Source: Smittium culicis (taxonomy: Eukaryota > Kickxellomycota > Harpellomycetes > Harpellales > Legeriomycetaceae). Taken from it: a stretch of 48,483 nt of DNA. Within the stretch, counting starts at the first letter, position 1. The number at the start of each line of letters is the position of its first letter. A program made the position numbers and the translations under genes. Of this stretch, positions 11,283 to 23,159 are shown in pieces. The stretch is taken from contig LSSN01003292.1 of assembly GCA_001970855.1 (NCBI GenBank), forward strand, positions 1-48,483. The letters are read 5' to 3'. The notes under the pieces were generated by a model. The model saw only the letters and a program-made list of their open reading frames with translations. It did not search any database and was not told the DNA's origin.

Positions 11283-12382
11283 TACTAAATATATATATGT
11301 AAAATGATTTTGAAAAGCACAAGATTTTTTTTATAACATACTCTTATTGATATTCAAAATAATATAAAGTATTGAGCGAACTTGATAGATTATTCTATGA
11401 AATTTTCTAATACAAATTAAAGCATAAAATATTAATTTAGACAGGAAATTTTTAAAATTAAAATTTCGATCATGTATGAGTCATCTATGTATAAAATTTT
11501 AAAAGATTATCAAAAAAAATAAATAATTTTTTTTTCGTTTTATATTCTTTTTCAAACGGCTATTATTAGTCTTTTATAAGTAATTTTTTGTATTTTATAG
11601 ATATTTTAATTGGAGTTAATTATAATCATACAAGAATCCAAGAAAAGAGCATTTCTAGCTTACTTTTATAGATATGTCGCTGAGTTTTTATCTCCTTAGC
11701 ACTATTTTTCTACAAAAAACCCTTTTTTTTTGTGTTTATTTATTTATTTATTTTGTCCTAAAACTTTCAGTGCGTTTTAATATTAACCCAACTGTTTTAC
11801 CATGTTGATAAGATTTTATATAAATGCATGTGTATATTCTCTTTTCTTTGTTATTGATATTTTATTTTTGAGTTAAAACTGTTCGGCGTTTGTATTAAAA
11901 GTAAAGCTTAAAGATAAAAAACAAGATCTTTCAAAGTTATTCTTTATTTTTTTAATCACTTTAATATCGCGTTTAACTTTAAGAAACGATTTAGATATCC
12001 TTATATAACAAAAAAGCGAGTATTTTAGTTTTGATAATATAATGAAAAAGAATAATAATGATAGAAATGTTAAAAAAAGTCAAAAATTCTCTTTGGTCAA
12101 GATTTTTATAAAAAAATATCTTTGTAGTTACAGCTTCTCAGCTTTGCAAATTATAAAGATAAAAAACCACATCGCTTATAACCCTAGAAATTTTTTTGCT
12201 ATTTGTGATTATCTGGGCTTCACACATTATCTACGACAGATATATACTAAAAAGTTGTCTCAGCAGCATATTATTTGGCGACAACAACTAAGCTCTAAAA
12301 TGCCGATAAACCTATTATATTCAGAAATTTATTTAATACTCGATTTATTCGAATGAACTAGCAATGTTATAAATGTTATTTT
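11283..12382. other. intergenic stretch, no convincing gene
   Basis: AT-rich. A 104-codon frame at 12042-12356 starts with ATG but has the composition of the surrounding non-coding DNA, and I did not call it. It stops just before the repeat at 12383. Confidence 0.45.
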
Positions 12383-12578
12383 TTAACCCTTTCACGAGTG
12401 GTAGACTATTTTTGACCCACTGGATATAGCCAACAGTGTTAAATTAATATAATTTAATACCGAGGACTTTTGAATTATTGGCTTATTTCATTATTAAGCA
12501 AATAATAAATATACTTATAAATCATAAACGAATATATAAATTGATTTTTTTAAAGAGTGTTGGACGGGAAAGGGTTAA
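12383..12578 (+). repeat. piggyBac-like MITE (family 1, subfamily A), intact-looking
   Basis: It starts TTAACCCTTTCACGAGTGG, followed by TAGACTATTTTTGACCCAC, and ends AGAGTGTTGGACGGGAAAGG then GTTAA. Length is 196 bp. Both TTAA target copies are present. This is a good reference copy for the family. Confidence 0.85.
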
Positions 12579-13560
12579 ACGATAATCTATAAAAAGTTTA
12601 GCTTAAGACATCTGTTCTTTTAATAATTATACAATATAATTATTAATAACGTTTTATTAGATCGAAATATATATATATACTATTATAAAAAATATTTGAG
12701 CACGCCATGCATTTTATTTTTATTTCTTGATTTTTCTTTATTAATATATAGTTATAATTAAAATTGGATAAAATTTTGATGATTTTAAATATGCACTTCG
12801 ATTTGATTACTTTTGAACTTTTTTATACAACTAAATTTATTAAACATAGGAAATATTTCGACAGATTGATCAATGTAATATGATTTAAAAGCTATATTGG
12901 ATTATTTTCTCCAGCGCTTTATATTTTATCATTTCTACCCACTATCAAGTTAATGGTATATCAAAATTTACTGACTATTCTCACAGCATACTTACTTTAT
13001 TTCTATAAATTGAAAAGTACTAAGTCTATAATTATATCAATTATATTAGTACTAGTAATCCTTACAATTACCGTAAAATAAATAATTTAAATATAGGCTA
13101 TTATTATGTCGAGTTATTTTTGAATTATCATTAGCATGTTATTTTCAAAGATTTACCTGTATGTAAAATATTGCAGAATATATCTACATTCTGAGATTTA
13201 TTTATTCTTAATTTTCCTATTAGCATTACTTAACCACTTAATCCCTACTTAAAAGGACTATTTATAGACCATCATATTCTGGCTAGATATTTATCTAATT
13301 CACGATAGAAAAAAAAAAAAACTTTTATAGAAAATTTTCATATTTTCGAAAGAACTTAAGTTTTTATATCTTTCATTACATGTAATAAATCAACGCTTCA
13401 CGCTATTTTCCTCTTACAAGTGCAATGTACAGTCCTAGTTGATGGTGTTATTTTGTAGCTTTAATACATTGGTTGTTGATACTTATCTAAGACTTACTAA
13501 AACGCTCTGTTTAGGGTCTTAAGTAGTGAAGTTTTCATAGTACACTATACTAAAATTTCA
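12579..13560. other. intergenic stretch, nothing recognised
   Basis: AT-rich sequence with no coding-like frame, no RNA gene and no clear repeat copy. Confidence 0.5.
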
Positions 13561-14110
13561 CACAGAGTTGCACTATCCTTGGTCGGGGATAGTGAAGGCA
13601 ACGACCAGCGATTCGGAGGACAGAGATTCCAGATGAGGACCATCTAATAACAGGAGGAACCGATTCGTTTAGCACGGTCTGAGACATTATCTGTGCACAA
13701 GTCCAGCGTTAGACAGCTTTACGGAACTCAGCCGTTTAGCAGCTTATCGTAGGAGATCCAGGTCGATCATTCCCACGTTTGGGTAGAAGCTCATTTTTTA
13801 TTAATCCTGTTAGATGTAGCCTCTGATTAGGAGCTCAATGATCTCAACAAATTCAATTTTGTTGGAACGAGCTTAATTCCATGAGTGCTTGTAACTTCAG
13901 TCATCCAGCTTACTTGAAGCAATGCCTGGGCGGATCTTTTGGTTGTTAGATTGATTCCATTTCCCTTTAGGTACGCAGCTGGTAGACCGACAGAGGAATT
14001 TATTAGTATTAGAATATTATTTTTTTTATACCTTGCACCAAATTTACTATTTTTTAGTTTATTTTACCGCATATTTTCTTTATTGTTATCGCACCAATAA
14101 AATTCCGAGA
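13561..14110. repeat. G+C-rich relic with dispersed repeat copy 2
   Basis: The block at 13561-13800 is much richer in G+C than its surroundings and includes a perfect short hairpin (CACTATCCTTGG...GATAGTG near 13572-13595). From about 13795 to 14110 it aligns with 6090-6410. All six frames are broken by stops, so it is not a live gene. The base composition suggests the remains of a formerly coding mobile element. The part before 13795 has no partner in the window. A 61-codon frame at 14033-14218 lies over its end and is not called. Confidence 0.5.
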
Positions 14111-14239
14111 TTTAAAAAAATACTAAAACGCTCTTTTATAAATACCAAAGATACTTCCAACGCCTTTTACTTCGAACATAGCATCTTGGCATCGAAATCA
14201 TTAAGCCTTCTGTTGTGAATTCATTGCAAAATTTTGGTA

Positions 14240-14436
14240 TTAACCCATTCCCAAGCGATAGACTATTTGTGTCCTACCAAATATTCATAATTGCGAACAA
14301 TGAAAATGTTTTAGAATTGAGGGCCTAATAATTATTGGTGTGTCGCAGAATAGCTGCAAATGGTATATTAATATATAAATCATAAACGAATCATTGAATT
14401 ATCCATTTTTAAGATCGTTTAACCAGAACAGGCTCA
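14240..14436 (+). repeat. piggyBac-like MITE (family 1), degenerate copy
   Basis: It starts TTAACCCATTCCCAAGCGA then TAGACTATTTGTG, and ends near CAGAACAGGCTCAA. The right TTAA has become TCAA and overlaps the start of the next copy. Length is about 197 bp. Confidence 0.65.
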
Positions 14437-14600
14437 ACCCTTATAGGAGCTGTTGGCTTTTTTTGAACTACCATAATTACCCAGCCATAATACAATCTGA
14501 TAAATCTATAATGTATTATAGTATCTTATTGACTAATAACCCGCATAAATCCAATGGTAAATGACTTATATTAGACTTTACTAACGGTTTTAGGAATTAA
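14432..14600 (+). repeat. piggyBac-like MITE (family 1, subfamily B), shortened
   Basis: It starts at TCAACCCTTATAGGAGCTG with the B-type words GTTGGCTTTTTTTGAACTACC and an ATCCAATGGTAAATGACTTA-like interior. It ends at the TTAA at 14597-14600, which is also the left end of the next copy. About 30 bp of the right end, including the AGCGTTG word, is missing or worn. Confidence 0.55.
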
Positions 14601-14792
14601 CCCTTTCTCGGGCGGTAGACTATTTTTGGCCTCGAAATATAGCCAATTGGGTTATATTAAAAACCTTTAATTCCGATTACTTATAAAATATTGGTTAGCT
14701 CGAGAATAGTAGCAAATAATAAATTTACTTATAAATCATAAACGAATCAATAAATCCGGACTATTTAAGAGTGTTGGACGGGAAAGGGTTAA
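14597..14792 (+). repeat. piggyBac-like MITE (family 1, subfamily A)
   Basis: It starts TTAACCCTTTCTCGGGCGG then TAGACTATTTTTGGCC, and ends GAGTGTTGGACGGGAAAGGG then TTAA. Length is 196 bp. It is the third unit of a head-to-tail series from 14240, with single TTAAs at the junctions. Confidence 0.85.
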
Positions 14793-14909
14793 GCTGCTGC
14801 TGTGAAGTTGCCTTGAATATTTCAATTAAAAAACATTATTTAGACAAATAAAGGTATGTCTAAACAAATGCATGAGCTTTTTGGAAAAGAAATTTATTAA
14901 TCCAATACC

Positions 14910-15131
14910 TTAACCCTTTCCCGTCCATCACTCTTTACCCCTTTCTCGTCCAACACTCTTTAAAAAGTTTAAGTTAATGATTAGTTTATGAATTATAAGC
15001 AAGTTTAATATTAGTTGTTATTTTTCAATAATGCAATATTTCTTATGAGCTTGAAATTAAATTATTATAATCGATCACAGTTGGCTATATCTGGTGGGCC
15101 AAAAATAGTCTATTGCCCGTGAAAGGGTTAA
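14910..15131 (-). repeat. piggyBac-like MITE (family 1), end duplicated
   Basis: Reverse orientation. The left end occurs twice: TTAACCCTTTCCCGTCCATC then CACTCTTT at 14910, and again TTTACCCCTTTCTCGTCCAA then CACTCTTT from 14934. The right end, at 15091-15131, reads GGGCCAAAAATAGTCTATTG, then CCCGTGAAAGGG and TTAA. The 24-bp excess over 196-198 bp is this second end. Confidence 0.75.
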
Positions 15132-15299
15132 ACAAACGAACTGGTTGATTCGCCAGTAATATTAAAGCTAATTTATTATATGATATAATTCTACAATAAG
15201 CCAATAAATTTTAGAGTTTCGGAACTATAGTTTTTTTGTCGAATATGGTTGGCTATAATCGGTAAATCAAAAACATTCTACCACCCGCGAAAGGGTTAA
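15128..15299 (-). repeat. piggyBac-like MITE (family 1), worn copy abutting the previous one
   Basis: The right end is clear (TCAAAAACATTCTACCACCC, then GCGAAAGGGTTAA) and GGTTGGCTATAATCGG precedes it. The left end is unrecognisable apart from the shared TTAA at 15128-15131. At 172 bp it is shorter than intact copies. Confidence 0.6.
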
Positions 15300-15696
15300 G
15301 TAATATATAAGATAAATGTATATTGGAGGTTGGAAATAGAATTACATTATTCAATTCTTGAGCTCATAAAACTATAACCAATTTACAATTCAATGCTGCA
15401 AGTTTCGGTTTGATTGCATAAAAAAGCCGCCAAATCCCAATTTTATTGGATAATATTATGGCAGCATAGTTTATAGCACTCAGCTAATAACTTTTATAGA
15501 TCTGTGGCTTAGGTTCAAAAGTTCAATATTTTAAATTACAGCAATATTTCTTCATTCAAAAACTTGATGGAATTTTTTGCAACATAGCCTTTGCATGACC
15601 TATTTTAGCTCGACTATACTTTATTATAATTAATACGTATCTTCCTGATTTTAGCCTGCTATTTTTTCAAATTTTATTACTACGCATTTTTTTCGG

Positions 15697-18268
15697 ATGA
15701 GGCTCGCTTTTCGAAGAATATTTATCGTATTCATCGCCTTTATTTACGTCTCTTTAATCGCATACACTAAAAATGATCCATTACCCTTGCCCATTATTCT
15801 AACACGATCTTCCCCAAAATCAAGATTCACTTTTGCACCGAAGAATTTTTTATGTATTAATAGTGATGTTTTTGAAAGCTGGGTGGAGCCTGCTAGTTTT
15901 ACTACCCCAATTTCGAACATCGTCGATCAAAACAAAGGGCTTTATTTTATCTCGAAAAACAGCCATTATCGAAATTCAAATCCTTCTAATGAGTATTCTG
16001 GTAAAAAAAAATACATAGTCTAAATTAATGATACATTAACATCTCATCTAATTTTCTTTTTAAAAACTAGCAATTTATTTCTCTTTATTTTATATCGATT
16101 GATTCTATATAGGTCTAGTAAAAGTTTTCAATGTCAGTATTAATGAAACTTCTGAATGTAAATCTTTTAATTAAATTGTAAGATATTAAACTTCCAGCTT
16201 TTATTAATTTATTAATTATTTTTTAGTTTCTCCCAATTACGATTTAATGTTTATTGATCGCCTACCTGGACCAGTAGTCTTTACCTCGTTTGATAAAACC
16301 CGCGAGCTAGATTCTACTGGTACAGCTGTCAACAACCGACGTCTTGCGTTTTTGTATCAGTCCATATCTAATGAAAACATAAATTACTACATTCGAATAT
16401 ACGATATTGACCGAATATCAAGAGCACTACCTGGTATATTTAACTTTTTAATTTTGTTTTCATTCTATTAGAAATAAATTAATTTATTTTCTAATTGACC
16501 TTAATAGACAAAGAATTCGAAGAAAACCTTCTTAAAACAAAATCGTTTAATATGAACACAACACTAAACGAATTTAACAAAATGCGTATTTGCAGCTCAG
16601 AGATTATTGATAGCATTGAACCACATGAAATATACTCCTTACCGGATTTTAAATTTTGTGTCGGAATTAAAAACAGTAGGTTTCCATATTCTGAATTTCT
16701 TCTACCAGGATCTTCAGAATTTACCTCTTTTACGATTAAAGGCAATAAAATTGCATATTCTAGAAAAAATGATCCGTACTATTTTAGAACCATTGAATTG
16801 CCTAAAGTAGCTGACTATAATGCACCTAAACCTCTAAATAGTGCTATTTCTAATGTGGGCCCCAAAATTGGTATGGAAGAGTACATAGCATCTAAAGGTC
16901 GTAAAATCAACATTTTACCAACAAATAGAGGCCCAGGGGTTGATATTTTACAAATAGACTCGCAGCTCAAGAACTCTAAATTTACCTTTTGGCCAAAACT
17001 AATTCAATCATTCTTTTCATCTGAAAACTCGTCAAAAGATGTCTTCTATGATAGAAAGAATATTGAAAAGTGGGACATCTCGAACATGGCTAAATATTCT
17101 TTAGGCGTCGGCGATAATTTTAATAGACTTAACAAACTTGAAAAGGACCTAATAACATCTCCACCGATAGTAGAACAAATATCAAATACTTTAGTTTTTT
17201 ACTTTTACATAACACAAGTCGTTCTTACTATTGACACTGTATGGGATACAAATGAAATTGAATTACAAAACCAGTACCACGTTGTTCATCCCAAAGCTGT
17301 TGAGAGAATCGGAATGAACAATGATGAAGATATAACAAGGATATCCATTGATGATTCTGGAACTATTTTAGCGATTTCTAAACATGTAAAAAATTTTCCC
17401 TTTATTTAATTCTTAAATACATATTTTTGCGCTATGATTTTATATTCTTTTTTAATATTCTTTTGGCTAAATCCTTTAAACTTTTAAATAGAACGGCGAC
17501 TTGATGATATTTAATAGAAACGATCCCCTTATTTTTTATACAGGTGCTAGCCAAATAAACAATTTAGATACTTGCAACCAGAAAAGTTTTCCACCTTTAA
17601 AAAATAAAAATGGTATAAAAAGTAAATCGATAATTAAAAAATTCAGCCAAGGCCAAAATAGTACTTTACTATGGAATCATTCTATGAGCTGGGTTTCAGG
17701 TTTGCACTCTTCAGCCGATATATGGTCAGACGCTGATAACGAAGGCTCTAACTATCACAATCAATTGAATTTCATACATCCAAATTTAATTGGTATAGAT
17801 CCTCATATATCTAAAATAAACTTCCACACTAACCCGAATCTATCTTCCCCAAGCTTTGTTGGCGATTACTTTATCTCAATTAGAGTTTACAAGTCACACC
17901 TTAGCGAAAAATATATCCCAGATTCTCATAATTCAAAGATAAATAGAGGATTCTCTATTCTTGATCTGATAGAAATGATGTACAGATATTTCATAAAAAT
18001 TTTACAATTCTTTGATTTTAACTTCAACCCAGTTTCTGATGATAAAAGCGCCTATGTTTTCACCGAAAAAGATACATCGTCGAATACTATCGCTTCTCGT
18101 CTATCTGCAGTTCAAAGGGATGGCAAAATTATACTATTTTCGCTGGATAATAAAGAGATTTCTAATTACTGGCTAGCCGAATATCTTTATACTAAGTATG
18201 AGATGATTTTATCATTTTCCATCATTACACTCATATTTGTATACAATGAGTCAAAGTACGCGTCATAA
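15697..18268 (+). CDS. membrane-anchored protein of unknown function, possibly a beta-propeller, 5 exons
   Basis: Exons 15697-16000, 16113-16157, 16227-16433, 16508-17385 and 17492-18268 join in one frame to give 736 aa. Intron phases are 1, 1, 1, 0. Residues 5-23 form a hydrophobic segment after basic residues (MRLAFRRIFIVFIAFIYVSL), so a signal peptide or anchor directing the rest to the secretory lumen is likely. A second hydrophobic run lies close to the C-terminus (MILSFSIITLIFVYN). Three segments look like propeller blades: NYYIRIYDIDR, DDSGTILAISKHNGDLMIFN (created by the last splice) and RLSAVQRDGKIILFSLDN. I do not recognise a family, and the propeller idea rests only on this pattern. 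The coding assignment is supported by the length of exons 4 and 5 and by clean frame joins. The small exon 2 (45 bp) and the 3' end are the least certain parts. Confidence 0.75.
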
Positions 18269-21200
18269 AAGTACAAGGCTGGCTATACCAAAATTTTTCT
18301 TATCTTTTGCTATAAGAAATTCATTTTTTTAGATTATTTTCCATTCTTTAAAAAAATTGCTACAAATATTTTATTATTCCTAAAAAATAATTACTATAGT
18401 TATTTAGCATAATTGAGATAGATTTTAATCATTAATTATCAAATACAACATGTTCCATATTATCGAGTTAATTTTGCAAATTAATGTTTTTAAATTATAT
18501 CTTTCTTGTAATTAATTTTAACAAGATTATTAGTCTTAATTACATTTATTTGATTAATTGATTAATAATTTATAAATCATATCTAAATTAGGTTTTTCTC
18601 AATTGAGATTTTTTTTCTTTTTTAGCAAATATAGATATGAATTTTATTTAACTTTATATAACTAAAAATCGTTAAATAATTGCGAATCTTGGCTTTAATA
18701 TAATTGACGGATTACAAAAGAAGTGAACGCTTTATTTCAGTTTAATGTTGTTTACTTGATTTTTCTTTTATTTTTTACGTTATTGGAGAAATAAAAATGC
18801 ATTTTATTTTTAAAATTTATTCATTAATTTTGAAATTTACATTTGTTACAAAAAAGAAATGATTTTTCTCACTAGTTATTAATTTTTATTGTGATTCTAT
18901 ATACTGAAACACTTTAAACTAATAATGACTCCTTGATAAAGAACCTTCCATATAATATTTTCTTTATTAATAAGCTTCAATATTATAGAAATTTTTTCGA
19001 CTTTTCATTTTATCCCGAATATAGTTTATATGAGTACTGATGTTTATAAATCAAATAAGTGGTATATTAATTAATCATTAACTTTATAAAACATTATCCA
19101 TATATTTATATTCCGGGTTTTGTGGGGTTATCAAGAATTTTTGTTAAAATATTTCTCATTCAACGTGCGTTTAATAGACTCGAGTTTGTAGTAAAAATAA
19201 ATAATAAAAGGATATATACATTTTATCTCGATTTATGCAACAAAACTAGAATAAAAACTTAGTTTCATAAAATAAAAATACAATTATATTCAGTTTACTG
19301 AAAATCTGAAGAAATGCGAGGGCGTGATAATTGAAAAAGAGCGGTGATGTAATATTTTTTCATTGATTAAAAACCCAACTATAAAATCTTTAGTTTAGGA
19401 TTAAATATATTGATATTGATTTACTGAATGATATAAAACTTTAATATTTTATTTAAAAAATAATAAAATTTAGTTTAATTCTAAGCATAATAAATATTAT
19501 TCAAACAAAACAAAATTTTTGAAATTGATTTTAGACTGTAATTTCCCATATAGTGTTTTTACTTGCAAATAATTTTAATATATACTAAAGTTAAGTGGTT
19601 TCACCTTATAAGTAATAAAATTTTATGCTTTTTTACCAATAAAATTATAGATACAAGAATAAATTATTTCGGATATTTTAATGTTATGATTATTGTACTA
19701 GAATTATACAAAGAAAAATAAATTGGTTTATTTAATTTAATCTAAAAAAAATTTTCAAGGAATAAAATGTGTTAGCAATTATTTTAGGAGTCCAATAATT
19801 ATTAAAAATATAAATTAATATTCTTAAAATTAAGCACGTGAATCAACATTACTTTTATTTTCCATTGATAATATTTACATAGATAAAGAATCATTTTTTA
19901 TCATGGAATTTGGTGGGAAATATGAAACTATACTATAATTTATACTATTGTGAAAAATTATGATACTTTTAGAATACTTATTTTATTAAATGAATTGTTT
20001 ATTTATTTATTTTAATCTCGTATTTCAGAAAAAACACCGATAAACTGAGCTTTCTTATATCATTATATATTTTCATAACATATTCATTAGACATGAAATT
20101 ATTTTTAACTAATAAATTAAAATAATATTTTACGATGATTTATAAGTTCATCTGTTAAAATATATTTCTCATGCTTCAAAATGAAATTGAAAAAAAAATC
20201 CAAAAATTTCATAAATCTGTTGAATAAGTAATCCTATTAATTAATTCATTCAAAGATATTAAAATTCTAATCTTAGCACATACGTTCAGGATTACAGGTT
20301 CAACAAAAAATTTTCTGCAGACCTTAGTCCGAATTTCGAGGAGTTTTTTTTTTTTTGTTCAAAACGAACAAAAATGCTTTCTTTTAAATATCATATTATA
20401 ATGACTATATGAATTCGTAAATTAAATTAACCTTTTATACGAACTGTCAAAAAAATAAATCAGTAATAAATTTAAAATACGTCTTAATTGAGCTAAATAT
20501 ACTTTAGTTTATAGCACACAAACTGTGAAAAATTCTTTATTCTTATATGAAAATTTTTTTTCAAAGTTTAGTATTTTTTCCAGATCAAATGAAATTAGAA
20601 AATCTAAAAAATATTTATCAATAAATTATCTATATCCAACACAATTGAATATATTCAAGTCTATTTGAACAATTAATCACGTTAATCAAATATATGATGT
20701 CAAAATAGATTTTCTAACAGGTGATTATAATCAGAAATGTTATAAATTTCGTGAATACTTGCAACTAAATCACTTATAAATACTTTATGAAACTTTTTAT
20801 AGAGTCTATATTGCTGTTAAATATAATAATGGTTCAATAGTTCACTTCTTTAGCCTTTATTAAAAATATTGATTGATTTAATTCATATGATAATCTTTCA
20901 TGTAAGTTCCTGGTATAGTGGTGGAATATCATGAGTTTTTTAATTCAAGATAAATTACTCTAAAATTGTATATAAACATGAAATTGTTATAATAAGTTCT
21001 ATAGAATTAGTATTTGGAGATATTTTTATGTCCTAAATAACTCAGAATATGGGTATTAACGAAGCATTTCACGCCTATTATTTAATATGGATGTAACAAT
21101 AATTGTGACTAGAAATCAATTAAAAGTAGTTTCTAGATTTTACGTACGAGCTCAAATTGATATTAATTAAAAAAAAAAAAATTTTACAACTTACTAAAAC

Positions 21201-22826
21201 TGAAATTAAATTTTACTATTCTTTATAAATATTTAGATATTAATACCTAGAACTAATTAAAATTACAAGGAAGTTTGGAATCTAAACATGTAGACAAAAT
21301 AAGTTAGTATAGAATTTTAATAGCATCGATCTGGATTCACAATATGAATCACGAAAACTGACATATATAAATTATTTCTAATATTTTAATAATTTAATAG
21401 CTTTCTGTTATAGAAAAGATATGATATTTTGTAGTCAATCAATAGAATTTATTATTAAAATAAATGAAATTTTCTTAATGAATAGGGTAGTATACTGGAT
21501 TTAATTATCTTATATGTGATTATTTTTAATTATCAATAAACTTTATGAATGAACACATTCTTAAATATAACTATCAAATCAATTAATAGACTTTCAATGT
21601 GCATTTTTTTCCCTTTCAAACAGATCATTTTAAATCTTTTTGACTAACTTCTGACAGTAAAGTTGGTCAATAACTAAAAATAATTGAATTAATTAAACAA
21701 CCACTTTTCACCTAGTATAAATCAAATCTTTTAATCTGTTTAATGTCTCTTCACTGTTATCTCCTTCTAAATTGCTACAATTTATTAGTTTTAGTATATT
21801 TAAATAGTATTATAATTTCCTATTTTACGTCAAATAAAAAATATTCATAACTAAAGCTCTTTCCAAACACTATATCTATGTGAGATCTCATTTTTCGGGT
21901 ATTATAAAAATTTCTCAGGTAACCGCCAAATATTTCTTTCTTGTTTTCTAATATATATTTTAATGATTATTAATTTACGCAATAATAATATTCACTTAAC
22001 GCAATAATATTAGATAGTTAAAAAGAATTTTTTAATCAATTCAAAATATAATCAGTAAAAATATTCTAAATTGAATATTGGAAAATATGATATAAATATT
22101 TTGAAAAGAATTAATAAATAACTATTAAACTAAAATAACTTTCATAAAATTTTATATCCACACGATCAATCTAATAATAAGAAATTTGGTCTCTTTTGTA
22201 ATGGGATTGATTCTAATTTTCCTATCTGTCAATTTAAACCTTGATATCACATTTCATTGTAATTAAACCAATCATGTCTTTTTACTTTTATATTGAGTTA
22301 ATTATCTAGAATACAGATCTAGGATTAAAAACCGGAGATTAGCCATCACCAAGATAAGGCTAAAATTTTCAACATGTATTTTTTTCTAATCTCTTAGTAC
22401 TCTTCCTTATCCAGTATCAGCAATCTTATTCTTATTTTCTATGTTTCGTATTATGCTTCTTTTATCTCTATATCTCATTTGTCCTTAATAAATAAAACTT
22501 TATACATACTTAGTACTTACAATATTTAAATGATTTTAAAAATTCAATGCAAATAGCGTCTAAAAACAAAAAAATATTTATAAAATTAATAAAAAAAATT
22601 TTTATAGTTATATATTGTGAGGCTATTTAAATATAGAATTGATCCAAGTTATCATGAGTTTCAGTATATTAGGTAGTTATGAAATCTTATAAATACAATT
22701 AATTGAATATCTTGATGTAAAAAATTGAATTAATTAGCTAGTAAAAAACTAATTAAAACTATAAAGAATAATATTTAAATCAAAAAAAGTATACTGCACA
22801 ATTGATGATAAAAGCAGATTTAATTT
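18269..22826. other. AT-rich gene desert, left part
   Basis: About 4.5 kb with no coding-like frame on either strand. It contains one reversed family 2 element (18709-18957). Otherwise I see only homopolymer runs and AT-rich sequence without clear periodicity. Confidence 0.6.
18709..18957 (-). repeat. family 2 short element, reversed copy
   Basis: The stretch GAAATGATTTTTCTCACTAG then TTATTAATTTTTATTGTGATTC, near 18857-18900, matches the reverse complement of the copy at 38395-38650 almost base for base. The outer parts (GACGGATTACAAAAGAAGTG at the left; CTTGATAAAGAACCTTCC at the right) match its two ends more loosely. Confidence 0.6.
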
Positions 22827-22847
22827 AAAATTAATCGAGCCCTTTAT
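22827..22847. repeat. outer arm of a 21-bp perfect inverted repeat
   Basis: It is the exact reverse complement of 23108-23128. The similarity continues imperfectly inward for roughly 40-50 more bases. It probably marks the outermost right end of the DIRS-like element, matching its internal complementary region. Confidence 0.75.
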
Positions 22848-22924
22848 GTAGAAGGTTAATTATCATTCTATGAATAGTGTGGTCATATTAAGTGTACTCA
22901 TCTTTTATTTTATAATATTCCGAA

Positions 22925-23010
22925 CTTTCAAAACTAAATTTTTTTAATACGTAATGAAATAAGTAAGCTAAAAATTATTTTTTCTTATAATTACTGAAAG
23001 TACAGTAAAT
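22925..23010. repeat. right inverted terminal repeat of the DIRS-like element
   Basis: This is complementary to 27095-27177, with TTTTTTCTTATAATTACTGA then AAGTACAGTA identical over about 30 bp and the outer part (ACTTTCAAAA...AATGAAA) about 80% alike by eye. It lies between the outer 21-bp arm and the internal complementary region. Confidence 0.8.
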
Positions 23011-23128
23011 TTTACCCTTATCACCATTTACAAAGGTAAGTTTTAGAAAAAAGTGTGTGGGATTTAATTTAGCCACTCTAATCATATAATATTAACTAAT
23101 CTCCGTCATAAAGGGCTCGATTAATTTT
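23011..23128. repeat. putative internal complementary region of the DIRS-like element
   Basis: It sits just beyond the end of the recombinase relic (stop at 23160-23162) and inside the right terminal repeat. Its 23108-23128 part is the perfect complement of 22827-22847, and weaker complementarity extends further. In DIRS-1 such a region pairs with the element ends and is thought to guide circularisation. Confidence 0.6.
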
Positions 23129-23159
23129 GCTTTATATCTCATAAGGTTTTCATATTATA

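Noticed and set aside
12042..12356. 104-codon frame starting with ATG
   Set aside because: Composition equals that of the flanking non-coding DNA, with no domain or neighbouring exon to support it.
14033..14218. 61-codon frame
   Set aside because: Lies over the end of the dispersed repeat relic and starts with a non-ATG codon.
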